Shown piece after piece: positions 46,872-59,255 of a stretch of DNA of 64,000 bases (its first letter is position 1; each line of letters begins with the position of its first letter). The notes beneath the pieces are model-generated. The model had not been told where the DNA came from. It saw only the letters and a list, made by a program, of their open reading frames with translations, and did not search any database. The translations under genes were made by a program, and so were the position numbers. The DNA is from Trileptium ribeirensis (Eukaryota; Nematoda; Enoplea; Enoplida; Thoracostomopsidae). The stretch covers positions 1 to 64,000 of the forward strand of contig JASANE010000722.1 of NCBI GenBank assembly GCA_030248225.1, given 5' to 3'.

Positions 46872-48782
46872 CTAAACATTATTATGAATTTGTTCATAAT
46901 AGAAATATATAAATGAAAATTACATATTTTTTGTATAGATAAAATTTCAGAAAATACCAGATACATTTCAATAAAAAACACAAAAACACTGTCTGAAATA
47001 TGAGCAGGTGACGCTTAGGAATCTTGATCGTAAAACAGATATTTAAATACGCCAAATCCTAACTTGGACCGTGTAAAATTTTTTGACTCCCTCGATGCCA
47101 CATGTTACTATTTGATATATCAAAAGGATATGTTTATTTGCACGGAGAGTAAGCTTGACTAGATTAAAATTTTGCCATTCTAAAATTACAGTTTAGTTAT
47201 TGGTGTGCATTGCAGGAATTTATTTACATATTTTTTAAAGTTTGTAAATATGACACAAAAGCGTCTCCGATACCACTATGTACGGCGCAGAACCAAAGTT
47301 GCACGCTGAACAGTGTTCATATACTAACTAAGAAAACAAAATCGCTGTGAACAGCAGGCATCAATCAAAGAGCTGCCGTCTATGCACCACTTCGCTGATC
47401 AACGTACTTGCTGTTGATCATAATAGAATATTGGTTTCTGCTATGGACCAAAACTCATAATTTGGTTTTTCAAACGCAGAGGGATTCATTTACAGTCACA
47501 GACAGATGTATATTCAGGCGCATGCAAAGGCATGAAAATGCATAAATTCAGAAGCTTCGATGGGCCAAAAATTCAAGGGGGCTTTAGGGGTCGGTTCGGC
47601 CACGAAAATCGGGACCAGTGGATCCATTTAGGGGAGATTTTCAATACTTAAACTTCAAATGATGCAATCGCATTATATATTGAATATGCTTTTCGTATTA
47701 CCGAGCGAAGCGTTTTGATTTTCTGTCTGGGAGCAAAAAAGTCGATGTCCGTTCGTCTTTCATGGATCTCAAGAACCACTGAACCTATTTCAAAAAACTT
47801 TCTTGTTTGAAAGCTTATCACGTGAGGATGTGCACCTGATATTTTAGAAGTGTGGCAACTTGCCAATTTTATCATTAATTAAGCTATTTAGCTAATTAAC
47901 ACCCTAATTAAGCTCATAACAGCTTAATTATTGGTAGTAGAGTCGTTTTAACGGCATATAACCTTGGGTAAATAAAACGATTCTTTCATTTACTCATTGT
48001 TGTCTAGGTAATAATATATTTCCAAGACATTGAGTACGTTCATATTACTAATGCCGTCGCTCAGCTCAAAGAATGTAGTTCCACTACGACTGGTATACTT
48101 AGTACTGACTAAATATATATCCAGTCACGACCAGTAATAAGTGCAAAATAATCGATCCTTTCGATTAAACGAAATTTCTAACATTTGCGATTAAACGCTA
48201 TTTCTATCGATTTTGATTTAGATCGAATTCGAATGCACTAAATTTAGGTTGGGACTATACAACAGCATAACCGAGACGTACAAACCGCAATGCACGATAT
48301 TTAGTCAAATTGAGTCACAGAAACGTTTGAGCTGAAATAGACTTATCTGGAAAATCCGTGGTAAAACTTTCGGATGAGCCAAATCAAAAAGGTCCGTGGA
48401 CACGTTTACAGTTATTTGGCACTGTGCGTAAGGTTGCCTCTCTGCCCCGGCCAACCCTGTAAAAAAACCGTGGAAATTGCTTGTAAAAGCGCAATATAAT
48501 ATTATTATTGAAACAGCCCGAAATACTAAGTTTCGTAAATTTGATAATCTTACGCATTTTGTGGATAAAAGTTGTGATACAGCGCAAAACAGGATAAAAG
48601 ACTAATCAAATTGCTCGGAGAAGACAGTATTTCACTAAATAACGTGCGTGATTACTGTCACAAGAATATTTCGGTTTATTGTATGCATTTATTTTCGAAA
48701 AAAAACACAACTGTGAGAACGATATTGCAGCGGGAGCGCCAACCACAACTTACTGCTGTTTTAAATAGGCTAACAAGCTTAC
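46872..48782 (-). other. Intron 4 of the PHD-like gene
   Basis: Possible Tc1-like end CAGTCACGACCAG at about 48125, similar to one at about 49074. No other feature assigned. Confidence 0.45.
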
Positions 48783-48971
48783 CTTTTTGCGAAGTTCTAC
48801 CTTCGTCCACATGATTATGATCCTTGTTCTTGTCATACCTCTTCTTGGTTGTCTTCCGAGCTTCATCGATACTGCTTTTGTAGTTCTGACTACTATCCAC
48901 GAAGCGAATCGAGTCCCGCCGAGCACCATCATGCTTTTGTTCGCTTTCACCGCTCGTCGACGGCATATTGT
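48783..48971 (-). CDS. PHD-like zinc finger gene, exon 4
   Basis: 189 bp, phase 1 to phase 1, acceptor TTTATTTTAG and donor GTAAGC. Encodes NMPSTSGESEQKHDGARRDS and then SSIDEARKTTKKRYDKNKDH, a charged, probably disordered segment with basic clusters. No folded domain is visible. Confidence 0.75.
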
Positions 48972-49429
48972 CTAAAATAAATCCACCGCATACTTGATAC
49001 AGTACTAATATTTGAGTCAACTGCTTCTGTTTTAACTAAAATAATCTTTGACAACAGTGCATAAGCTACAGTCACGACCAGAGATAGATGCAACATAATG
49101 GATCGGAATTTTAGAATAATGCACATAAAATCGGAAAAAGTCAAAATCGAACGATATCGCAATAGTTCGATCTTCGTTTACATGAAATTCGTTAAACTAG
49201 TAACACGTAAACGTGGGTGACGGAGGCATGGTGGTTAACAACGGCGTGAATAGTGCATACAGCTTGTGGAATTTCTAACATTTTTGGTAACAATAATAAC
49301 AGGAAGACATGAAAACGTCTAGTTATTTATACAGTAGAATGACAATACATCTATCAAGTTGTACCCATCAATGAAATTTAGTCCAAATCGGCCGAGTGAT
49401 TCAAAAGTTATAACACACTTAATAATTTT

Positions 49430-49760
49430 TCACTCATTTTTAAGAGACTTTGCTTAATTTTAAGAGAATTTATAAAGGTAAGTAGATCACTCGTTTACAG
49501 TCTTTTAGAAAACGTGAAGGTACATGTTATGTCAAAAAATGACCGAGATAGCACGAACGGTTGTCGAGATATGATGAACTTAGGTTTCCCTAAGTCAATT
49601 TTAAGAGAATTTGCTTAATTTTTAAGGAAAGAGACGAAATACGTCAATCAGCTATACACAGCTGTTTAGAAAACGTGAAAATACATTTTATGGAAAAATT
49701 CGCCGAAATAGCACGAACGGTTGTCGAGATGCGGTGAAAAAGCTGAAAAAATGGCAAAAA
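49430..49760. repeat. About 160-bp direct repeat, two to three diverged copies
   Basis: AGCACGAACGGTTGTCGAGAT occurs near 49550 and 49710, 160 bp apart. Each copy is preceded by TTTAGAAAACGTGAA and TAAGAGAATTTGCTTAATT-like lines; a third partial copy starts near 49780. Confidence 0.7.
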
Positions 49761-50703
49761 TCCCTAAGTTTGAGCAACATTTGCTTAATTTTGAGTACAA
49801 AGCAATTTTCGTAGAAAAAAGTGCTCAATGAAAGGGCACTCCGCAAGAGAATATGCAACACGAAGAAAAAAATTTCTAAAATCGGCCCAGGCGTTCAACC
49901 TGCAGACCTGTCTGTGACAAACAAAAAAAATTAACAAAGAAAATTGAAATTTTGCGTCTAGTATATTGATATATAAAAAGTTAAATGTACGCTGCGGCTG
50001 CGACTCACCACCTTCGGTGGCTCGTCTTGCCTCCGTCAATTAAACGTAAATTGACATTATTTTAATTAAATTAAATTTTATTTTAACATATTCTAAATTC
50101 GTAAAACGCTAACATTTTTTATTAAATCACTTTTTTCTATTTCAACACAGTCAAAATACGTTAACCCAGTTGTTTTAGACCTGTAATCGTTGTACAGGTC
50201 ACAGTAGATCGACATCGGTGAAAATTTAATCGCTAACGATCGATTTTGGTTTAAACGAAAGAGATCGAAACTAATTTCGCTGGATTTTTGAGTACTTAAT
50301 TCTGATTACAAGTGTTTGGGTACAAGTAAGACATGACAGTGGCCTTTCGGGCAAATGACTATGGAGCGAATATGACTCAAGCTGTGAGAAAATCACAAGC
50401 ATTTCTACCAGCTACTGTACATACAGTTATCGATAAGACAACACGTCACATTTCGTTTGAGTGTCGAATGAGTCGTAAACAAAAAATTATGAGTCGTTTT
50501 GTCGAGCACCGCAATCATGCGCAGACCAAAACGTTGTTTTATATGTACACATAATTTACTGTCATGTTCGACCAAAGCAAGACTAACTAAAACTTAATAA
50601 TGTTAAATAACACTTAGATACTAGTTCACATAAGTTGATAGCACGCTAGCTGCTTAGCAGAAACGATACAATGCTTGCCATAACTTTTGCTAGTTCGCAC
50701 CTC

Positions 50704-50865
50704 GTGGGAAAAGAAAATTTTATAAATTTTGTGGGAAAAGAAAATTTTATAAATTTTGTGGGAAAAGAAAATTTTATAAATTCTGTGGGAAAAGAAAATT
50801 TTGTAAATTCTGTGGGAAAAGAAAATTTTATAAATTCTGTGGGAAAAGAAAATTTTATAAATTCT
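50704..50865. repeat. 27-bp minisatellite, six copies
   Basis: GTGGGAAAAGAAAATTTTAT plus seven bases repeats at 50704, 50731, 50758, 50785, 50812 and 50839. The unit is nine codons, so open frames run through it on both strands (VGKENFINS on plus, EFIKFSFPT on minus). These are artefacts. Confidence 0.95.
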
Positions 50866-51034
50866 TTTTTTTGTTCAGTCACTGTTCGCGGTTTTTTATT
50901 AGTCGGTGGACTGCTCGTAAAACGACAGTAACTTGCGGGGAGTACTGTAATTATTTTTAAAACACATGTAAAAGCGTGTGATCTAAGAAACAAAATTATA
51001 TGTTTACATTACTTCATTTTGCAATATACATATA

Positions 51035-51170
51035 CAGTACTCGCCAAAAATGACTGTCGCTCGCAGGAAATATATCAGTTCTAAAAATAGAATCTATATT
51101 AAACTAAATGTTTCGAAATCACTCGCAATTCGCTCGCTCGAAATCTGACGGTCATTTTTGGCGAGTATTG
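51035..51170. mobile_element. TA-flanked MITE with CAGTACTCGCC ends, copy 1
   Basis: CAGTACTCGCCAAAAATGAC at the left is mirrored by GTCATTTTTGGCGAGTATTG at the right, with TA on both sides (51033-51034, 51171-51172). It is 136 bp with no coding capacity. The TA target fits Tc1/mariner. Confidence 0.88.
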
Positions 51171-51680
51171 TACACGAAATTTTCGTAAACTGGGTTCACC
51201 ATTCGCTAAAATTTTTTTACCAAAAATGTCACCACCTGTTCGAAACGACATCGCGCCAGACAATACAATAGATGGGTCACTTTGCATTTAAAATGTTTTT
51301 CAACGTAAAGAGCTTAAATAAATATTACTTAATTCGGCGTAGAAATGCTGACAAGACGTATCCAATCGAGACTAAAAGCAAATTTTAATTAATTTACTCG
51401 AATTTTAGCTTTGCAGGGAAACTGAAAAATTATCAATGTACTTTAGTGTCAGCTGTGGATTGAGACTTCTTTACAGTGACAAGCAAAAAATAATAATTGC
51501 CAGGGGAGCCCATAATCTTTCCAGGTGGCACCGCTAAATTCAAAACGAATAAACCTCGCCTTACTTGAATTTCAGGAATCCACACAAAAACAAAAAACTC
51601 CTAAATGGACCACGCAAATAAGCACTATCAAAAATTATCGATTTAATGCCTCGTGTTAAAATTGAATGTCACTGCTTTAA

Positions 51681-51915
51681 TCTGGCTAGTCCAAAGTGTG
51701 GGGCGACATTTTCGGCTGCCCCCGGCGAAACGGAGGTACCCCCCGGCAAAAATTCGGGTACCCCCGGCTCAAAGGCCCTTGCTGAGAAAAATTTACGACT
51801 AAGCGCGACAAAATCCCGCAAAAATTGTCCCCCCGGCAAAATCCAGCACACCCGGCAGGTGAGCCGGGGCCCCGGCTCATGCCCGGCTGTAATTTCCAAA
51901 GTTTGGACTAGCCAG
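51681..51915. mobile_element. MITE with CTGGCTAGTCCAAA ends, TTAA flanks, GC-rich core
   Basis: TTAA on both sides (51677-51680, 51916-51919). The ends are CTGGCTAGTCCAAAG and CTTTGGACTAGCCAG-like inverted repeats (the right reads CCAAAGTTTGGACTAGCCAG). The core is far more GC-rich than the window, with repeated CCCCCGGCAAAA and CCCGGCTC words. A 63-bp relative is at 60525-60587. Confidence 0.85.
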
Positions 51916-52819
51916 TTAATCGGCCTGAAATGATATATTATAGTGACGATATAAGTTTGCAGCCGAATGCAATCGCTCAGGAAGTCATCAATGCCGCTGA
52001 GCTGACTGAGGCTGGCTGAGAGATCCAATTCCGCACCTTCTGCTCATGAAATGACATACTTTGCCAGCGTCACATCAACGTACATTATAACAGTTTCAAA
52101 GACTTGTAAGTAAATTTCTTGCTAAATAATAAAATGCTGTAAAACTAAGATATTCAATTACTAACAAAGATGTCCATAGGGAAGTTACCCCTATGGGCCG
52201 AATCTTCCAGGCCATATTTACAGCATCCCTCGCCGAAGCATCCCGGAAATTTTATCAATAATGATGAAAATTGAGGAAAGTTATAAAAAAATGGGCGAAC
52301 GGACCTTGGAAAACTATGCCATTACGTTTTGCAAAATCACTAAACCCTATACAAATCCCCTATAACTTATTATTACATAAACGTTTTGGCTTAAATTTTT
52401 AACAGTCCAAAAAATTACAGCTAACATTATCGTCGAATTTCATATCATATATCGAAGACATTTGATATTTTTAAGATTGATTGGGCAATGATAGGTTAGC
52501 AACATTACCACACCATTTATGTGATATACTAAGGTTGGTTTAAAAAGTGAAACCAGGATGAAATCATATTGTGGTTTCCATACGTTTAAAGATTACTGTA
52601 AAAATGCTCCAAGTTTTCTGCAAACACTAAATGCTATAATAACATGCAGTAACTTAAATCAGTATGCCATAAAAACAATAAGATTCACCAAACATTAATG
52701 ATCATTGGAACCGCTAGGCGCCTAAGTGAAATACAACCTATACCGTTCTCTATAAGCCTAATTCTTAGCCTAAACGTAAAATCTTAATAATTGACAAAAG
52801 AGGCAAATATGTGACGTAT

Positions 52820-53107
52820 CATCGCTATCACTGAACCGCATGCACAACCACAAATTTTGCAACGATCGGTCTGTCAGCCATTTGCGTTCTCAGGTATTAT
52901 TCTTTTGTATGAAAATTTAATTTAGAATAGCAATAATAAAATGACGGATCGTTTCAATTAACTCATCGCTATCGCCGAACCATATGCACAACCACAAATT
53001 TTGCAACGATCGGTCTGTCAGTTATTTGCGTTCTCAGGTATTATTCTTTTGTATGAAAATTTAATTTAGAATAGCAATAATAAAATGACGGATCCTTTCA
53101 ATTAACT
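52820..53107. repeat. 144-bp direct tandem duplication
   Basis: CACAACCACAAATTTTGCAA and the following CGATCGGTCTGTCAG, GCGTTCTCAGGTATTATTC and AATGACGGATC lines occur twice with exact 144-bp spacing. The copies differ at only a few positions. Confidence 0.92.
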
Positions 53108-53629
53108 CAACGTGAAACCAGCGAACAGCAGAATTATGGCGTTACATCAAGGTGCCATCACATGTTTTTATTCAATCCTGAGCAGGACCAAGGCGTTGTA
53201 AAAATACCGCCTGCCATTTCTTAGTAAATCGTAACAAATATGTATGTATCCTTACCTGACCGTGTAACCTAGATATGTGCCTAGCATGGGATTCTGTAAA
53301 GTAAACCACACGAGAATAAAACAATCTGAAAATTTGACCAATATACGATCAACTGTTTTATAGGTATGTTTGGAGAAACCAGAATACCATAATAAAATAT
53401 GATGTGATTTCAGTCTAAAATGATTTTAATCATATTTGCTGTCAAAATGATAACCGAGATGCAGCTTAACAAACACCACATAATGGCAATAACACAATTT
53501 GACCTAAACAATCAACTATGATACAGCACTCGCCACAAAGTTTACAATTCGTTCGATATTCTATAGAGTAAAACGCTTAAAATGTTTAAAGTACTATATA
53601 TAAATTTTTTCGCAATTTTAGGTTCTGGG

Positions 53630-53890
53630 TTCTACAATAGGAATGTGGAGCCCCCTGGCAAAAAGGAGTGCCTCCAGTTCGTGCCTCCTGGCAAAAAATT
53701 TAATTTGGGCTCCCCCGGTTCATCGCCTCTAAGTGAATTTTTGTTTAAAATCGGTCCAAAATACATAGTTGATCTAAATTTGTCCAATAGTTCCATCATG
53801 AAACCAAAAATTTAACAGATTTTGTCAAAATTTGCTTCAAAATCACTTTTTCTCTTCATCAAACGCGCTTCGACAGTGTTTCTAATATGA
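53630..53890. mobile_element. GC-island MITE relative, degraded
   Basis: Shares CCCCCTGGCAAAA, GGCTCCCCCGGTTCATCG and AAAATCGGTCCAAA lines with 9137-9510 and 54838-55144. Ends are not clear. Confidence 0.5.
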
Positions 53891-53909
53891 AGATTCAGCC
53901 AATGTCAAT

Positions 53910-54060
53910 GTCTACCCCCTACTACGTCACATGGTGGCCGAGGCAAATGACTTGAATATTTAAAAAATATAAATAGCTAACCCCTACTAAATCACATGGT
54001 GGCCGAGGCAAGTGGTGTGAAGATTTACACAATGTGAATGTCCAGCCACTACTAAGCTAT
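53910..54060. repeat. 65-bp direct repeat, two full copies
   Basis: CACATGGTGGCCGAGGCAA occurs near 53928 and 53993, with similar CCCCTACTA sequence before each; a third partial copy may follow. Confidence 0.65.
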
Positions 54061-54837
54061 GCGACCATACGATAAAAATTCGTCTTCGCAAAGAAAAATG
54101 TCAAATTATAATTGCATTAATAAAAATGTATATTTAAATGCATAAACATAAAAGTGTAACGGTTTGTATCTGGTTGAATTACCATTTTCTCGATAACGGT
54201 GTACCAGTCCGGGATTCAGTAGGCGCATTATTTTCTCAGACACAAAATACCAGAAGTCAGGGAACTAACTGTGCAGGGTAGCCAGAACTAAGTTTAGTAC
54301 TCTAAGTAAAATAGGGATAAACAAAAATAACGTTGGCGTGATGTATTTATAAACTCGGGGTTCTTTCATGTGTATATAAAGCTCTGCACTGATAAATTAA
54401 AATTTTTAGTAAGACATTTTTAGAGATAATCGTATAACTATTAAGAGTTTCGCTACACTGCTGAGTTGACAAAATTTCTATATAACCGAACCCTCGGTGT
54501 AGGTGAACCTGCCACTCCCGTCTCCACGGAGGTGAAAACTATGTTTTGCAATAGTTTGTGTGCCTAGACATCGCTGCGCAATGGCACTACGTTAGCATTT
54601 CTTCAAACATAGACAAACATAGAACCAGCGGAAAAACCTCTGAATTTTGGGATTTTGATCTCACCAAATCCATAACCTCGGCTCGTTTCACCTAAAAGAA
54701 TACCATAACTTAGTCTCTAAAAGGTGCTCGTTACAAATAATTGGCTTCAACCAAAGAAAAATGGCATATTCCGACCAAAATAACGCCGCGAGAGAATGCC
54801 TGGTTTATACCACGTTAGTCGTTCTGCAGTAATTATT

Positions 54838-55144
54838 ACTCTGGGCTCTCCAATTTTTTTTTTTTGGGGGGGGGTGGCTGGCATTTTTCGGTTCCCCCTG
54901 ATTCATTGCTTCTTGGCATTTCTTTGTTTTCAATCGGTCCACAGTACATAAAATTTTATTAAAATTTGTACTAAAATTCCGTTCTAACGTCAAAAATTCT
55001 CCCCGCAGTTTTTCTGACACTAATTGTAACAGTTTTTTTCTTGGAAAAACGCCCCCTGGCAAAATCAGGCGCGCCCCGGTTCGGAACCAGGGGGCCCCGT
55101 TTCATGCCCACTGGCAAAATTTTCAGCGAATAGAGAGCCCAGTT
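54838..55144. mobile_element. GC-island MITE with CTGGGCTCTC ends
   Basis: Left TTACTCTGGGCTCTCC is mirrored at the right by GAGAGCCCAGTTAG. The flanks TTAC and TTAG are consistent with a TTAN target. The core shares long stretches with 9137-9510. It lies just beyond the donor site of exon 3 of the PHD-like gene. Confidence 0.65.
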
Positions 55145-55177
55145 AGTAATGACAAACTAACAAACAAAAAGACATAC

Positions 55178-55384
55178 CTTTGTATAAACGTTTATCTGCA
55201 GCAGCAGTAACTGCGTTTAATTTCTTCTTCGTTGATGATTTACGAGTGTCGTTAGTTGTATATTCTGGTTTAGCATGAGGCTTTTGTCTCATGGTCGGAG
55301 TATTACGGCCTGACGTGCGTTCCGGACTGCATCCTGTCGCATCACCGCTTTCTGACGCCTGGTCGTCTGAGCCGTCGCCTGCAC
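55178..55384 (-). CDS. PHD-like zinc finger gene, exon 3
   Basis: 207 bp, phase 1 to phase 1, acceptor GTAACTTTAG and donor GTATGT. It encodes AGDGSDDQASESGDATGCSP, then RTSGRNTPTMRQKPH and STKKKLNAVTAAADKRLYK: acidic/Ser-rich, then basic. Probably disordered. An alternative acceptor six bases further in would drop two residues without changing frame. Confidence 0.75.
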
Positions 55385-58033
55385 CTAAAGTTACACGTAA
55401 TTCTGAATTGTATAAATGAGGAACTACGTCAGTACTGGCCAGGAAATATAACATTTAGGAGCGAAGGTAAGTTGCCAATAATGGTCGCAGTTTTATTTCA
55501 GAAGCCCGGCGCTTAAGCTTTTTTAGGAGTTCCATCTAGCAAGCAAGAAGCAAATAACGGACGATATGAGAGCAATAATGCTTCAATGACGCTGGTTTTT
55601 CTTGCTATCTGGCTGTTGCCCATGTAGGAGCGACATACCCCGAGTCGCCTTTTGTGGTAATCTTATAACCTCAAAGAACCATAGAGAAGTTTACTGCAAA
55701 GCATTCTTGATAGGGCGCGTGAGTTGCTACAGGAAGACCGAAAACGATCAATTGGTGGTGCAGTGTTGTACACATTAGCTGTAATTGTAATTTCCAAATA
55801 CGGCAGCAGCAGAGCCACAAGAATGTAACAGAAATCACATCGTTAGTAAAAAAAGTAGGATTATTATTTGTAATTTTTTTGTAGTTTCATACAGCACATC
55901 CAGTAATTTTGTTTCTTTTGGCTTGGAACAAAATTATCGCTCCACCGCTTCAAATTTTCGGCCAAAAATACACCCAAACATGTAGCTAGTAGCTACGTAG
56001 GTGTCGCCACACGAGGCGATTCGTCGAATCTTATGCAAGGATGTATCTGTCCGTGTGAAAATTTGCTGTGACAGCAGACAGTGCCTTCGTCAGTGACATA
56101 GCAATCTGAGCTAAACTACGTACCCACGATCGCATGTGCTTAACAGCGAAACAAGACAGATCACAAGCCGTAAGTATTCGAGCGGGGGCTGCCAGTTTAC
56201 TAGCTAACATCTTGACGAGACACCGAGACGCTCAACTGCAACGTTGTGAACTGAGTGCTGTTCGTTCGAGAAATTTCAAATTTAGTTCGACTGTGTTAGT
56301 TTTTAGGTATGAAATGTTTTTCTCTAGAGAACTGTTTGAAGTTGCTCAATCGGGATATATACACGGTTGTGTTTTTTTCATTTCAGTTCGATATTCGTTT
56401 GTTCAAAAGTAGACCAGTACATGTATACTAGGTGCAACACTATAACAACAATCTCCAATCGTGTGCATTCAATTTCAAGTAACCTAATATCAAACGATAA
56501 AACAAAAAACAGCAAACCTCAAGTAACACTCGAAGAACATTGTACTAAATAAAAACATTAATATCTCGTGAACGAACAGCACTCATTTCTATTTAAGGCT
56601 TCGGTGGGTGAAAATATTCCTGTTTGAATAAATTCCGCGATAAAATATTATACTGATTTTCAGTCTCAGTATGGATACATTGTTCTGTGTAGATTTGTTT
56701 ACAAAAGACAAACTTTGTGAAAATAACTTCAAACATTATTTATTATTTTTATTAATTCGGGATGTAAAAAATTGATTTATCGCTAATATAATTTTTCAGG
56801 AAAAAATAAACACTGGCCTTGCATACCGCTTGCCAAAGCGACGTTTTTACTAACTTAAATGAAGAAAGGTGATGACATTGCTCGTGCTCAATCGCCAAAG
56901 TCTTTTTGATAGTATTTGCCGACTGTACAAGCAAAATTAGAAAGATGACACAAATCAGAAGTGTGCATAAACCAGAGCGTCAAAGCCTACGTTTACTCGT
57001 ACAATCCGACACATCCTGACCTCCTGCAGTTTGCAGAGGCTTTAGCGGAAATCTCGTCACAGCTGTCGACCTGTGAAATTGTTTCCGTGTTCAGCTTCTA
57101 ATACTAATATCGTATCGTGGGAAACAGGACAACATAAGGTTGTAGCGCATGAGATATTTTGGAGGTCAAGCATCGCCACACAATCATCAGAGATTAAAGC
57201 CATAGCTCATGCGAGAAAAGTGGTTGCACTGGCCTGTCCACAGCTCTCATAAAAGTGGGGAGGGGGAATTTCGGCAAACCTCCATGTTCATTTTCGGGAC
57301 CAATTTCAAAATGATAGAGAATAAATTTTGCTTAGAAATATTAAATATTTCTATATTTTTATAGTTTTACTTCCGTGCATGCAATTTCCAGCTATAAAAC
57401 GACGCCTTAGTATTAAAAACAGTGATAATTAATGTTTAAAAAAAGATTCTGCATACAAAAAACATACATTTTCAGACATAAAATTATTTTTGGATTTAGT
57501 TGATCATGATGGTTTCGGCAGGATCAGTGGGGAAAGACAGATATGTCCGAGAATCTTACGAACATGGTGGGTTGAAAAGCGCCCCCTCCCATACATCCAC
57601 CCCACTGTGGCAGGCCAGTTGCCTATATGCGCAATATACGGTTATGCTCAGAAATAAAACTAATTGTTCCGAACGATGCGCGAATAAACTCAAACTTATT
57701 TTATATCTTGATATAATCGTTTTCAAACGATTGGCACTTTTTTTCCGCCCATTTTTGTACTACGCAATAAATTATTCAATTAATAACCAGCCAAACTCCT
57801 GCCACATTGATGAATCGCTTATGAAAATTAAATAGAATGTTGTGACCAAATTCTCAGTTCAGAGCTGTACAAAAATCACATTCAAGACCCAATTTAATCA
57901 TACAGTGGAGCTTGTAATAAACAAAATATAGGGTGCCGCTTGAGCGCATTGTAAAGTTTACAGACGTGTACTCAGACGTATAACAAGTTTCAGGACACGT
58001 CAACTCATAGCCTTCAGTATTCTCATCGGCACA

Positions 58034-58385
58034 CAGTCCTCGCCAGAAATGACCGTTGTTTGTTCGATACTTGGCTTGCAGCATCGCTCATGAAGTAGGT
58101 TCTTCAGCAAAGTCATAAGCTGCATTATTTTTCATCCGTTGCATCAGCAGGACTTCAACGTTGTTAAACAGAGATCATTTTAAAAAATGGACAAAAAATT
58201 TAAATTAAATCCGAATTTCGCTTTATTTGTTCGAAAGTGGTCAGAATGAAACAATAACTACCAGTGTTTCGATTCGAGCCATTTATCGCAGATAACCTAA
58301 CACAAATATTTTGTTCGATGTTTGTTGAGCAGGTGTACCGCTCGCTCGAATATTCTCCGAATGGTCATATTTCTGGCGACTACTG
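58034..58385. mobile_element. MITE with CAGTACTCGCC-type ends, copy 2
   Basis: The left end is CAGTCCTCGCCAGAAATGAC. The right end is GGTCATATTTCTGGCGACTA followed by CTG. It is 352 bp, so longer than copy 1 at 51035-51170. It contains CGCTCGCTCGAA, also in copy 1. Isolated ends of the same type occur near 53525 and 59395. Confidence 0.7.
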
Positions 58386-58811
58386 AGCAGTTGTACGTAT
58401 GCAATATTTAGCGTTCGAACGATAAAAATAACAATTAAACAAAACTCACCCAAGCCAGACAGCGAGGCTAGCGCTGTACTTTTGGTTAAGAGGACATTCG
58501 TCGATTTTTCTTAACAAACAATTGAAACACACATTAGAATTATTACTTCAACAACAAAAGACCAGCCGAGAAGCAATTTAAATCAGCAAGTTTCTTCGCT
58601 ATAAAACACAAACTGAATAATATGAAACCGATGCATTAAACAGACGGACATACAATTCAAAGTGTGAATAGTATTAAAGTTCGACAACACAAGAAGCAAG
58701 CATTGTCAGACGAAATCGATCAACTGCAATATGCAGCGTTTTCTCACAAAAAGTCCCACCTGGCTAAACACGTGAGTGTGGCAAATTATTTTTCAATTTA
58801 TTTTGTCTCCT

Positions 58812-59255
58812 CGCTTCGACCAAGTCGTGCATCGGCATGTCAGGCAATAAAATTCACGACGCAAAACTATTTCAATCCAAATCTGAACTCAATATTAAAT
58901 GTTTTAAATTTTACTACCACAATTTATGCTTGTATGGAATCGATTTATATTTTTGGCTCAGTTGAAATAACAGTGAGCATTCAGTATTCGCTTAAGATAA
59001 ATCCGGTTTTTTCGATGTTAGTTCAAGAAATTTATCATCGCTTCGACCAAGTCGTGCATCGGCATGTCAGGCAATAAAATTCACGACGCAAAACTATTTC
59101 AATCCAAATCTGAACTCAATATTAAATGTTTTAAATTTTACTACCACAATTTATGCTTGTATGGAATCGATTTATATTTTTGGCTCAGTTGAAATAACAG
59201 TGAGCATTCAGTATTCGCTTAGCATAAATCCGGTTTTTTCGATGTTAGTTCAAAG
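58812..59255. repeat. 227-bp direct tandem duplication, near-identical
   Basis: GCTTCGACCAAGTCGTGCAT starts at 58813 and 59040. The two 227-bp copies differ at only a couple of positions (TTAAGATAA against TTAGCATAA near the end), so the event is recent or this is an assembly artefact. Confidence 0.93.

Larger units (their letters stand above)
48972..55177 (-). other. Intron 3 of the PHD-like gene, repeat-rich
   Basis: A 6.2-kb intron. It carries 160-bp repeats near 49430-49760, a 27-bp minisatellite (50704-50865), a TA-flanked MITE (51035-51170), a TTAA-flanked GC-rich MITE (51681-51915), a 144-bp duplication (52820-53107), and GC-rich MITE relatives at 53630-53890 and 54838-55144. No other exon was found. 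Confidence 0.6.

Noticed and set aside
50671..50993. Repetitive protein frames (VGKENFINS and EFIKFSFPT)
   Set aside because: Both come from a 27-bp minisatellite that is open on both strands.
58664..59077. 137-codon plus-strand frame
   Set aside because: Most of it lies in the 227-bp duplication; only the first 35 codons before GTGAGT could be exonic, without domain support.
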